From positions 460,176-514,561 of the forward strand of contig NZ_LMUK01000043.1 in the NCBI RefSeq assembly GCF_009766005.1: a stretch of 54,386 nt of DNA. The letters run 5' to 3'. Shown here piece after piece: positions 32,981-40,964 of this stretch (position 1 is the first letter of the stretch; the number at the start of each line of letters is the position of its first letter). Under the pieces are notes generated by a model. It did no database searches and had not been told where the DNA came from. It saw only the letters and a program-made list of their open reading frames with translations. A program made the translations under genes and the position numbers. Origin of the DNA: Bradyrhizobium sp. S69 (GTDB lineage: Bacteria > Pseudomonadota > Alphaproteobacteria > Rhizobiales > Xanthobacteraceae).

Positions 32981-35578
32981 ATGACCGAGCCGAACAAACT
33001 GACCCATCCCGGCGTCCCTGAGCACCAGCCTGCCGCTGGCGGCATTGCCGCGCGGGCGCGCGCCGCCGCGGGTGGCCCGCAATATCTCGCCGGGCTCAAT
33101 CCCGAGCAGCGCGACGCCGTGGAAACCCTGGACGGGCCAGTCCTGGTGCTGGCGGGCGCCGGCACCGGCAAAACCCGCGTGCTGACCTGCCGTATCGCCC
33201 ACATCCTGAGCCAGGGCCGCGCCCGCCCCGGTGAAATCCTCTCGGTCACCTTCACCAACAAGGCCGCGCGCGAGATGAAGCTGCGGCTGGGCCAGATGCT
33301 CGGCCAGGCCGTCGAGGGCATGCCGTGGCTCGGCACCTTTCATTCGATCGGCGGCCGCATCCTGCGCAGCCATGCCGAGATGGTGCAGCTCAAATCCAAT
33401 TTCACCGTGCTCGATGTCGACGACCAGGTCCGCCTGCTCAAGCAGCTTCTGGCCGCCGAGAATATCGACGACAAGCGCTGGCCCGCGCGCATGCTGGCCG
33501 GCCTGATCGACGGCTGGAAGAACCGCGGCCTGACGCCTTCGCAGGTGCCGCCAGGCGAAGCCGTTGTGTTCGGCAACGGCAAGGGCGGCAAGCTCTATGC
33601 GAGCTATCAGGAACGGCTGAAGATCCTCAATGCCGCCGATTTCGGCGATCTGCTGCTGGAAAACATCCGGCTGTTTCGCGAGCAGCCCGATGTGCTGCGG
33701 CAATACCAGCACCGCTTCAAATTCATCCTGGTCGACGAATATCAGGACACCAACGTCGCGCAGTATCTGTGGCTGCGGCTGTTGTCGCAGGCGCCGGCGA
33801 AACCCGGCGTACCGTTGTCGGCGATCATTCCCGGGTACGGCGAAGGCGCCTCTGTTCCCGCTCCCGTCGTGGAAGGGGGGAAAGAGGTCCCGCCCTCCTC
33901 GCCGCCCAAGAACATCTGCTGCGTCGGCGACGACGATCAATCGATCTATGGCTGGCGCGGCGCCGAGGTCGATAACATCCTGCGCTTCGATCACGATTTT
34001 CCGGGCGCCAAGGTGATCCGGCTGGAGCGCAATTACCGCTCTACCGGCCACATCCTCGCCGCCGCCTCGCATCTGATCGCGCATAATGAAAGCCGGCTCG
34101 GCAAGACGCTGCGCACCGAGGATGTCGACGGCGAGAAGGTCACCGTGACCGGCTCCTGGGATTCCGAAGAGGAAGCCCGCGCCATCGGCGAGGAGATCGA
34201 GGAGCTGCAACGTGCCGGCAACAACCTCAACGACGTCGCGATCCTGGTGCGCGCCTCGTTCCAGATGCGCGAATTCGAAGATCGCTTTGTTACGCTCGGC
34301 CTGCCCTATCGCGTGATCGGCGGTCCACGATTTTACGAGCGCGCGGAAATCCGCGACGCACTGGCATATTTGCGCGTGATCAATTCGCCCGCCGACGACC
34401 TTGCTTTCGAGCGCATCGTCAACGTGCCCAAGCGCGGCCTCGGCGATGCCACCGTGCAGATGCTGCACGACCACGCCCGCAAGCGCCGCATTCCACTGTT
34501 CGAGGCGGCGCGTGCCGTGGTCGAGACCGACGAACTGAAGCCGAAAGCGCGCGGCTCGTTGCGCGATCTCATCATCAGTTTCGATCGCTGGCGCGCCAGG
34601 CGCGAGGTGGCCACGCATACCGAACTGGCGGAAGTCGTACTCGACGAAAGCGGCTACACCGAGATGTGGCAGAAGGACCGTTCGGCGGATGCCGCCGGCC
34701 GGCTCGATAACCTCAAGGAGCTGGTGCGCTCGATGGAGGAGTTCGAGAACCTGCAAGGCTTCCTCGAACACATCTCGCTGGTGATGGACCGCGACGGCGG
34801 CGCCTCAGAAGAAGCGGTATCGCTGATGACCTTGCATTCGGCCAAGGGGCTGGAATTCGACAACGTGTTCCTGCCGGGCTGGGAGGAAGGCCTGTTTCCG
34901 AGCCAGCGCACGCTCGACGAACAGGGCCGCGCCGGGCTCGAGGAAGAACGGCGGCTGGCCCATGTCGGACTGACCCGCGCGCGCCGCCGCGCCAAGCTTT
35001 ATTTCGCGACCAACCGCCGGATCCACGGCACGTGGTCGACCACGATTCCGTCGCGCTTCCTCGACGAATTGCCGGCGCACAATGTCGAGATCACGGAATC
35101 CAAAGGCGGCTCCGGCTGGGGCGGCGCCGGCGGCTACGGCGCCTCGCGCTTCGACAATATGGAATCCTTTGGCTCGAGCTATTCGACGCCGGGCTGGCAG
35201 CGCGCACAGGCTCAGCGCGCGCGTGGCCAAGGCGGGCGTCAGGACAACAGAGACAACAGACAAGGCCAGGCCCGCGGCGGCTTCGAGGAAAGCCAGTCGC
35301 CATTTTCCGGTTCGCGTGGCGATACCTCTGGTTCGCGTAGCGATACCTCTGGTTCGGGTGGCGACTTCTCGCGCAACAAGCGCGGCCCGATGGTGATCGA
35401 AGGCGAGTTGATCGCGAAATCGACCGGCACCGTTTCGGAATTCTCGCTCGACGACCGGGTGTTCCACCAGAAATTCGGCTACGGCCAGGTGGTGAAGATC
35501 GACGGCAACAAGCTCACCATCGCCTTCGAAAAGGCCGGCGAGAAAAAAGTCGTCGATAGCTTCGTGCAGCGGGCGTGA
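32981..35578 (+). CDS. uvrD: UvrD/PcrA-type superfamily 1 DNA helicase
   Basis: The 865-residue protein is a 3'-5' DNA helicase of nucleotide excision and mismatch repair. Motifs in order are Walker A AGAGTGKT (about 58-66), SVTFTNKAAREM, GTFHSIGGRILR, VDEYQDTN, VGDDDQSIYGWRG, LERNYRST, TLHSAKGLEFDNVF and HVGLTRARRRAKLYF. The C-terminal Tudor-like segment VFHQKFGYGQVVKIDGNKL is present. Two oddities are seen. Residues about 275-309 form a Pro/Gly/Ser-rich insert between motifs II and III where a few residues are usual. A Gly/Ser/Asp tract near residue 777 is encoded by three 21-bp repeats. Both keep frame, so the helicase should be active. Confidence 0.95.
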   Translation: MTEPNKLTHPGVPEHQPAAGGIAARARAAAGGPQYLAGLNPEQRDAVETLDGPVLVLAGAGTGKTRVLTCRIAHILSQGRARPGEILSVTFTNKAAREMKLRLGQMLGQAVEGMPWLGTFHSIGGRILRSHAEMVQLKSNFTVLDVDDQVRLLKQLLAAENIDDKRWPARMLAGLIDGWKNRGLTPSQVPPGEAVVFGNGKGGKLYASYQERLKILNAADFGDLLLENIRLFREQPDVLRQYQHRFKFILVDEYQDTNVAQYLWLRLLSQAPAKPGVPLSAIIPGYGEGASVPAPVVEGGKEVPPSSPPKNICCVGDDDQSIYGWRGAEVDNILRFDHDFPGAKVIRLERNYRSTGHILAAASHLIAHNESRLGKTLRTEDVDGEKVTVTGSWDSEEEARAIGEEIEELQRAGNNLNDVAILVRASFQMREFEDRFVTLGLPYRVIGGPRFYERAEIRDALAYLRVINSPADDLAFERIVNVPKRGLGDATVQMLHDHARKRRIPLFEAARAVVETDELKPKARGSLRDLIISFDRWRARREVATHTELAEVVLDESGYTEMWQKDRSADAAGRLDNLKELVRSMEEFENLQGFLEHISLVMDRDGGASEEAVSLMTLHSAKGLEFDNVFLPGWEEGLFPSQRTLDEQGRAGLEEERRLAHVGLTRARRRAKLYFATNRRIHGTWSTTIPSRFLDELPAHNVEITESKGGSGWGGAGGYGASRFDNMESFGSSYSTPGWQRAQAQRARGQGGRQDNRDNRQGQARGGFEESQSPFSGSRGDTSGSRSDTSGSGGDFSRNKRGPMVIEGELIAKSTGTVSEFSLDDRVFHQKFGYGQVVKIDGNKLTIAFEKAGEKKVVDSFVQRA
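35309..35371 (+). repeat. 21-bp tandem repeat, three units, inside uvrD
   Basis: Units GGTTCGCGTGGCGATACCTC+T (35309-35329), 35330-35350 (one change) and 35351-35371 (several changes) encode GSRGDTS, GSRSDTS and GSGGDFS in the disordered linker before the Tudor-like domain. The first two units differ at one base, which implies a recent duplication. Confidence 0.85.
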
Positions 35579-35617
35579 ACGCCCGGCGCATGCCCGCAAT
35601 TGTCATCGCGACGTTCC

Positions 35618-35668
35618 AGAGCGGGATGGCTTATCTTCGAATCGTCATCCCGCTCTATCTATTTATTT
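35618..35668 (+). terminator. probable intrinsic terminator of uvrD
   Basis: An 11-bp perfect stem AGAGCGGGATG (35618-35628) / CATCCCGCTCT (35646-35656) is followed by the T-rich ATCTATTTATTT. It lies 40 bp after the uvrD stop. Confidence 0.6.
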
Positions 35669-35719
35669 GAGCATGATCTCCGCGCAAACGCTTCGCGTTT
35701 GTCGCGAGGGATCATGCTC
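35669..35719. repeat. palindromic repeat overlapping the MFS gene end
   Basis: GAGCATGAT (35669-35677) pairs with ATCATGCTC (35711-35719), and CAAACGC/GCGTTTG forms an inner hairpin around TTC. It resembles short intergenic palindromes of Bradyrhizobium-type genomes. The TGA stop (35712-35714) and last residues of the minus-strand MFS gene lie in the right arm. Confidence 0.7.
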
Positions 35720-36977
35720 TGGATTTCCGCGCAATGGTCAGCGCCATCACCAGATCGACCGCAAGCGCCAGCGTGACCGAAGCGCCACCCAGCCGAAACA
35801 GCAGCAGATAATCGCCGCCGGTGTGCGCGAACAGCCACGAGAAGCCGTAGGCCGCGGCGGCCTGGAATAACGCGAAGCTGATCGTCGCATGGCCCCAGGT
35901 GATGCGCTGCTGCTCGGCGCTGTGCGGCAGCAATTCATGGACCCGTCCCAGCACCAGCGGCACGATGCCGGGCGTGAAGCTGCCGATGACCACGCTCGAT
36001 ACGATCAGGGAAGCCGGCGACGTGCTGATCGCCGGAAGCAGGACGGCGACCGCCTCGACCAGAAAAGACACGCGCAGAGCGGGCCCGAAGCCTGTCCCGT
36101 CGCCGAGATGCCCGGTCAGCAGCGGTCCGACGATCGCGCCGAGGCCGTAGAAGATCCAATATTGCGAGCCCGTCGATATCCCTTGTCCGAGGCCGCGCGC
36201 CACGAAATCGACGATAAAGACCATGTGCGGCACCAGCGCGCAGGCATTCAGGCCGTATTCGAGCAGCAGCGCGCGCACGGCACGCGATGGATGGCGGTGC
36301 GCGTGGTGGTGAAGCGCGCTGTCGGATGAATTTGCAGCCCTCACATCGGCCGCCTTGGCTTGCTTCGGCCAATTCGCCCAACTGACGACGGTCAACAGGC
36401 CGGACAGAATCCCAAGGCCAACCCAGCTCTCCTGCAATCCCTGCCGCAGCAACAACGGCACCAGCGTGCCCGAGGCGGCAACGCCAAGGCCCACGCCGGC
36501 GAAGATCACGCCGCCGACAATGCCGCGCTTGGCCGGCGACGTATGCGGCAGCACCACCGAGGCGGCGAGCACCATGATGACGCCGCCGGTGAGGCCCGCC
36601 AGAAAGCGCCAGACGAAGAACCAGGCGAACGCCACCGGGACGGAACATGCAAAGCAGGTGAGCGTGGCCAGCAGCATCATCGCGCGCAATACGCTGACGG
36701 CGTCGCTGCGCGCGGCGATCGGCCGGGCCAGCAGCGCACCGGCCAAATAGCCCGCGAGGTTGGCTGCACCGAGATAGATCACATCGGATGCGCTGAACCA
36801 TCTGGCCGCGATCAGCGCGGGAATTAAAGGCGTATAGGCAAAACGGGCCACGCCGATGCCGACCAGCGACGCGCACAGGCCCGCCGTTGCATAGCGCCAC
36901 GCGGATCCTGCCGGCTCGGGATGGCGGGCGTGAACGAGATGTCGATCGCCGCCGATATCTACATTCAACTCCGCCAT
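35712..36977 (-). CDS. MFS transporter, YbfB/YjiJ-like
   Basis: About 421 residues from ATG 36977 (RBS AAAGGGA); a longer open frame upstream is not needed. Twelve membrane helices are predicted, with the opening LVGIGVARFAYTPLIPALIAARWFSASDVIYLGAANLAGYLAGALLA pattern typical of the YbfB/YjiJ branch of MFS, whose transport substrates are mostly unknown. A His-rich cytosolic loop (LHHHAHRHPSR) sits between the two halves. The carboxyl end is set by a palindromic repeat that carries the stop codon. It is transcribed in the same direction as the SDR gene, 82 bp downstream of it. Confidence 0.83.
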   Translation of the reverse strand: MAELNVDIGGDRHLVHARHPEPAGSAWRYATAGLCASLVGIGVARFAYTPLIPALIAARWFSASDVIYLGAANLAGYLAGALLARPIAARSDAVSVLRAMMLLATLTCFACSVPVAFAWFFVWRFLAGLTGGVIMVLAASVVLPHTSPAKRGIVGGVIFAGVGLGVAASGTLVPLLLRQGLQESWVGLGILSGLLTVVSWANWPKQAKAADVRAANSSDSALHHHAHRHPSRAVRALLLEYGLNACALVPHMVFIVDFVARGLGQGISTGSQYWIFYGLGAIVGPLLTGHLGDGTGFGPALRVSFLVEAVAVLLPAISTSPASLIVSSVVIGSFTPGIVPLVLGRVHELLPHSAEQQRITWGHATISFALFQAAAAYGFSWLFAHTGGDYLLLFRLGGASVTLALAVDLVMALTIARKSRA

Positions 36978-37059
36978 ATCCGTATTCCCTTTATCGCTCA
37001 GCGCGGCGTCTCCTCGCGGAGACGGCCTGCTGCTGCGCATTTGACAATGCCGCCTTGAT

Positions 37060-37770
37060 TCAACGACCGGCGCTCTGGCCACCATCGACGTGCAGGATTT
37101 CGCCGGTTACGAAGCCGGCCTGTTCGAGATAGAGGATCGCCTCGACGACGTCGGAGATCTCGCCCATGTGGCCGATCGGGTGCATGGCGCCGAGCTGCGC
37201 ATGAGTCTCCACCGCGTGCATCGGGGTCTTGATGATGCCCAACGCCACCGCGTTCACCCGGATGCCGCGTTTGGCATATTCAATCGCCAGCGATTTGGTC
37301 GCGGCGTTGAGGCCGCCCTTGGTCAGCGATGCCAGTACCGATGGCACGCCCGAGTTCGCTTGATCGACCAGGCTCGTGGTGACCTGCACGACGTGGCCGC
37401 GGCCCTGTTTCTCCATCTCGGCGATCGCGCGCTGCGTGATGTGAAAGAAGCCCGCGAGGTTGACGCCCAGGATCGCGGCGTAGTCCGCCTCGGTGTAGCG
37501 GGTGAACGGCTTTGCAATGAAGATGCCGGCATTGTTGACCAGCGTGTCGATGCGCCCGAACCGGGCGATGCCCTGCGAAATCACGCGTTCGGCCGTCTTC
37601 GGGTCGGCGATGTCGCCGGGCACCGCGAGGACGTCATCATCATTCGTCGGCTTGATGGTGCGCGCGGTCGCCACCACGCGGTAATTGCGGTCGCGATACG
37701 CCTTGACGAGAGCCGCGCCGATGCCCTGCGACGCGCCGGTAATGACAGCAACTTTCTGTTCGGTAACCAT
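37060..37770 (-). CDS. short-chain dehydrogenase/reductase (SDR)
   Basis: The 236-residue classical SDR has the NAD(P)-binding motif TGASQGIG near residue 12, the NNAG motif (DTLVNNAGIF), a catalytic region TTSLVDQANSGVPSVLASLTKGG and the C-terminal VTGEILHVDGGQSAGR. The usual catalytic Tyr of YxxxK is not in place: the sequence reads SVLASLTKGG, with Leu at the Tyr position and Lys kept. That may reduce or change activity, although the call depends on the alignment. The start is ATG 37770 after AAGGAGC. It is divergent from a LysR-type regulator, which probably controls it. Confidence 0.88.
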   Translation of the reverse strand: MVTEQKVAVITGASQGIGAALVKAYRDRNYRVVATARTIKPTNDDDVLAVPGDIADPKTAERVISQGIARFGRIDTLVNNAGIFIAKPFTRYTEADYAAILGVNLAGFFHITQRAIAEMEKQGRGHVVQVTTSLVDQANSGVPSVLASLTKGGLNAATKSLAIEYAKRGIRVNAVALGIIKTPMHAVETHAQLGAMHPIGHMGEISDVVEAILYLEQAGFVTGEILHVDGGQSAGR

Positions 37771-37963
37771 GATCAAGCTCCTTGATGCTTCCGAGGGGGT
37801 GGTGGAACCGGGCTGGCTGGCCGCGACCCACCGCTCACGAAACGATTTAGGCCGTGTCGACATATGAGCGAATACCCACCATTTGGCAGACACTCTTCCG
37901 TTTGGCGGTTGAATGGGAGATAATGGCCGAGACCATGGCGCGCATGGCGTTGCGGGAGGAATC

Positions 37964-38908
37964 ATGGATCGCATCGACGCAATGAAGGTTTTCGTCGCCG
38001 CGATCGACGAAGGCAGCCTCGCAGGCGCGGCGCGCAAGCTCGGCCGTTCGCCGGCCGCGGTCAGCCGCGCGATCGCCTTCCTGGAGGCGCGGCTCGGCGC
38101 CGAGCTGCTGCACCGGACCACGCGATCGATCAAACTGAGCGAGGCAGGCGAGCGCTATCTGGCCGCCTGCCGGCGGGTTCTCACCGAACTGGAAGAGGCC
38201 GACATTATCGCCGCGGGCGAGCGGTCGGCGCCGCGCGGCACCCTGACGCTGACGGCTCCCGTGACGTCAGGCGAGACGGTGTTACGGCCCATCCTCGACG
38301 CCTTCCTCGAAGCGTACCCGACCGTGTCCGCGCGGCTTTATTTGCTCGACCGCCCCGTCAACCTGATCGAGGAAGGCATCGATCTCGCACTCCGCATCGC
38401 CCACCTGCCCGACTCGACATTGCTCGCGATCCGGGCCGGCGAGGTTCGCCTGGTGGTGGCGGCCGCGCCGCGTTACCTGGCGCAGCATCCGCGCATTCAG
38501 GAACCGGGCGATCTGAACAAGCACCAGATCATCGCGTTCATTCACCGTGGCCTCGACTCCTGGAGCTTTCCGCCTTTGCCGGGCTCCTCCGTGCCGCGAA
38601 CGGTGCATTTTGCGCCTCGGCTGGTGATCAACAGCATCCGGGGCACGGTGGCGTCAGCCGTCGACGGGCGCGGCGTCACGCGTTTGCTGTCGTATCAGAT
38701 CGCCGAGCAGGTGCGTGAAGGCGCGCTCGAGATCATCCTGAAGGGCGACGAGCCGCCTCCGCTGCCCGTGCATATGATTGCGCCGCACGGCCGGATCTCG
38801 GTGCCGAAAGTCCGCGCCTTCATCGATTTCGCGATGCCCCGGCTTCGCAGCCATTTCGCGCAGTTGGCAAGGGATTCGGGCGATCGCGCAATTGCGGCGC
38901 CGTCGTAA
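37964..38908 (+). CDS. LysR-family transcriptional regulator (CrgA-type)
   Basis: The 314-residue protein has an N-terminal LysR winged helix-turn-helix (MKVFVAAIDEGSLAGAARKLGRSPAAVSRAIAFLEARLG) and a periplasmic-binding-like effector domain (RGTLTLTAPVTSGETVLRPILDAFL onward), as in the subgroup often found beside SDR genes. The start is ATG 37964 after GGGAGGA. It is divergent from the SDR gene, the usual layout for a LysR protein that activates its neighbour. No convincing T-N11-A site was seen in the 193-bp spacer. The stop is followed within five bases by a palindromic repeat. Confidence 0.92.
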   Translation: MDRIDAMKVFVAAIDEGSLAGAARKLGRSPAAVSRAIAFLEARLGAELLHRTTRSIKLSEAGERYLAACRRVLTELEEADIIAAGERSAPRGTLTLTAPVTSGETVLRPILDAFLEAYPTVSARLYLLDRPVNLIEEGIDLALRIAHLPDSTLLAIRAGEVRLVVAAAPRYLAQHPRIQEPGDLNKHQIIAFIHRGLDSWSFPPLPGSSVPRTVHFAPRLVINSIRGTVASAVDGRGVTRLLSYQIAEQVREGALEIILKGDEPPPLPVHMIAPHGRISVPKVRAFIDFAMPRLRSHFAQLARDSGDRAIAAPS

Positions 38909-38912
38909 CGGG

Positions 38913-39043
38913 AGAGCCCGGTTCTGATGGAATCAGAACCGGGCTCTAGACTCTTTTTTGACGCGTTTTCTACCGCAGATAAGTCTACGCAATCTGCGCA
39001 GATTGCTATGCGAACAGGTGCCCACTTCGCTCGAAAACGCTCT
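38913..39043. repeat. dispersed palindromic repeat, copy 2
   Basis: It starts with a perfect 16-bp inverted repeat, AGAGCCCGGTTCTGAT (38913-38928) / ATCAGAACCGGGCTCT (38932-38947), around GGA, then TTTTTTGACGCGTTTTCT, and ends CCCACTTCGCTCGAAAACGC. It shares these parts with 29842-29979. A different insert, TACCGCAGATAAGTCTACGC then AATCTGCGCAGATTGCTATG, sits in the middle and itself contains the palindrome CAATCTGCGCAGATTG. It fills the space between the convergent LysR and winged-helix/TPR genes and can form a bidirectional terminator. Confidence 0.82.
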
Positions 39044-39046
39044 AGT

Positions 39047-40600
39047 TCACTCGGGCAGACCCGCCAAACGCATACCCTCGGCAAACCTGGCAAAATCCGC
39101 AGGCCGGTAAGGTCCGACCCGATTTTTGAGGTTGGAAAGACGCAATTCCGGATCAAGCCGACGAACGCGCGCAAGGGCTTTTTGCGCTTCGTCCAGATGC
39201 CCGGAGAGTGCGCTGCTGGCCGCGATATTTCGTATCGGGCCGAGAAAATTCGGCTGTTCCCGGGCCGCCTTTGCCGCCCATTCCACGGCTTGCGCATACT
39301 GGCCCGCAACGAAGTACGCTAGCGCCGTCACGCCCTGCATCAGGAACATCAGCGGATCAAGCGGGCTCAACCGCATTGCCCGTGCCAGGTGCTCAATGGC
39401 GATATCTGTCTCGCCCAGAAAAGCCTTCACCCAGCCACTGGCGTACCACGCCGCGATCAGATTCGGGTTGAGAACGAGCGCCCGTTTGATCAGGGCCTCT
39501 CCATCTTCGAGGTCTCCTGCCACATAGGCCAGTGCAAGCCCGCCGAAGGCAAGTGCGACGGCATCATCCTTGCCCGACTCCGCCACACATCGGGCCAGCC
39601 GTGTGACCTCAACGATTTCCCTCTCGCGGTCGCTGGTCCAGCCATTGGCATTGCGCCACAGATAGCACCACGCCGCCATGCCATGCGGGGTGGCGAAATC
39701 CGGATCAAGTTCGATGGCCCGGTAGAACAAATTCAGCGCGTGGTCGATATCGGCGCTGGTCGACCGGTAGACGCTCGCCATTCCACGCAAAAGATAGTCG
39801 TACGAATCGAGACTCCCGGTCGGCTTTCGCTTGGCTCGCTCGATTTCGGCTTGTTCAAGCTTCGGCCCCATCGCGCTCACGACGCTTGCCGTGACATCGT
39901 CCTGAAGATCGAAAATGTCCTCGAGGCCGCCATCGAAGTGATCTGCCCACAGATGCGCCCCCGTCGAGGCGTCGATAAGCTGCCCGGTGATACGCACCCG
40001 ATTGGCCGCCTTGCGCACGCTGCCTTCCAGCACGTAGCGGACGCCGAGTTCGCGGCCGACCTGCTTCACGTCGACGCTACGGCCCTTGTAGGTGAAGCTC
40101 GAGTTGCGTGCGATCACGAACAGCCAGCGCATCCGCGAAAGCGCCGTGATGATGTCTTCGACGACACCATCGGCAAAGTACTCCTGCTCCGGAACGCTGC
40201 TCAGATTGTTGAACGGAAGAACCGCGATCGATGGCCGGTCGGGAAGCGACAGGCCTGGGTGCGCCTCGACTGTATCGACCGGGGCTGGCTGCTCCAAACC
40301 GACGAAACGGTAACCGCGGCCGGGCACCGTAACCACATAGTTCTGCCCGCTCTCGGCTTCTTCCAGCGCCTTCCTGAGCGCCGAGACGTGGACGTGGATA
40401 TTGCTCTCCTCGACCACCAGCCCGGACCAGACCTGCGCCATCAGTTCGTCTTTGGTGACAAGCTGACCCTTCGCCGAGACCAGTGCACGCAGGATGTCGA
40501 GCGCCCGGTTGGCGATGCGCACCGGAATCTCATCGTGCAACAACTCGCGCTGCCCGGGTTCAAGTCGAAAGCGACCGAACCTGACCGCGTCGCCGCTCAT
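39047..40600 (-). CDS. winged-helix regulator with TolB-like and TPR domains
   Basis: The 517-residue protein begins with an OmpR/PhoB/CadC-type winged helix (about residues 5-105: LLVHDE-like strands, NRALDILRALVSAKGQLVTKDELM, SNIHVHVSALRKAL, VVTVPGRGYRFVG). It is followed by a TolB/FlgO-like domain (SIAVLPFNNLSSVPEQEYFADGVVEDI, then TGQLIDASTGAHLWADHFDG) and several tetratricopeptide repeats to the end. No membrane helix is seen, unlike CadC, so it is probably cytosolic. This architecture is common in rhizobia, with poorly known targets. The start is ATG 40600; a TTG five codons earlier is weaker. A 15-bp tandem repeat lies just upstream and could be its own binding site. Confidence 0.85.
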   Translation of the reverse strand: MSGDAVRFGRFRLEPGQRELLHDEIPVRIANRALDILRALVSAKGQLVTKDELMAQVWSGLVVEESNIHVHVSALRKALEEAESGQNYVVTVPGRGYRFVGLEQPAPVDTVEAHPGLSLPDRPSIAVLPFNNLSSVPEQEYFADGVVEDIITALSRMRWLFVIARNSSFTYKGRSVDVKQVGRELGVRYVLEGSVRKAANRVRITGQLIDASTGAHLWADHFDGGLEDIFDLQDDVTASVVSAMGPKLEQAEIERAKRKPTGSLDSYDYLLRGMASVYRSTSADIDHALNLFYRAIELDPDFATPHGMAAWCYLWRNANGWTSDREREIVEVTRLARCVAESGKDDAVALAFGGLALAYVAGDLEDGEALIKRALVLNPNLIAAWYASGWVKAFLGETDIAIEHLARAMRLSPLDPLMFLMQGVTALAYFVAGQYAQAVEWAAKAAREQPNFLGPIRNIAASSALSGHLDEAQKALARVRRLDPELRLSNLKNRVGPYRPADFARFAEGMRLAGLPE

Positions 40601-40615
40601 CCGCTTCAATCCCAA

Positions 40616-40645
40616 GGTTCGGATTCAGAAGGTTCGGGTTCAGAA
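40616..40645 (-). promoter_or_regulatory. 15-bp tandem repeat upstream of the winged-helix gene
   Basis: GGTTCGGATTCAGAA (40616-40630) is directly followed by GGTTCGGGTTCAGAA (40631-40645), 14 of 15 identical, 16-45 bases before the start of the minus-strand regulator gene. OmpR/PhoB-type winged helices bind direct repeats, so autoregulation is possible. A perfect palindrome GGGAGCGCTCCC lies close by at 40675-40686. The rest of this 364-bp spacer has no supported gene. Confidence 0.5.
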
Positions 40646-40964
40646 CATTTAAGTTCCTCAACCAAGGACCTTAAGGGAGCGCTCCCCTAACGTCCAGCAG
40701 CGGTTCGTTCACGCATCGATGATGCGAGGGCGGCCCAGCTCGCTTTTCATCAAGGAAAATCCACAATATCGTCATCATCGTCTTACCGGCCCGTAGCCTT
40801 CTTGCTATCGCCGCCGCGACAAGGGCCGACCGCCTGCTTCCGGCCCAGTTGCGCAGCCATTCGCGGCAACGTCGATGTCCTCATCAACCTGGTCCAAGCC
40901 GGACCGTCACCGATCCGGTTGCCCGCGCCTCGCCGGCAGCCATGTCCAATTGGAGAAAACACCG

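Noticed and set aside
37771..37963. LysR-type T-N11-A operator between the SDR and LysR genes
   Set aside because: Only a TTTGGC direct repeat 18 bases apart was seen; no convincing dyad.
40853..40905. A GNVDVLIN-like short-chain dehydrogenase fragment upstream of the exported hydrolase
   Set aside because: Only about eight residues resemble the NNAG region, too short to claim a remnant gene.
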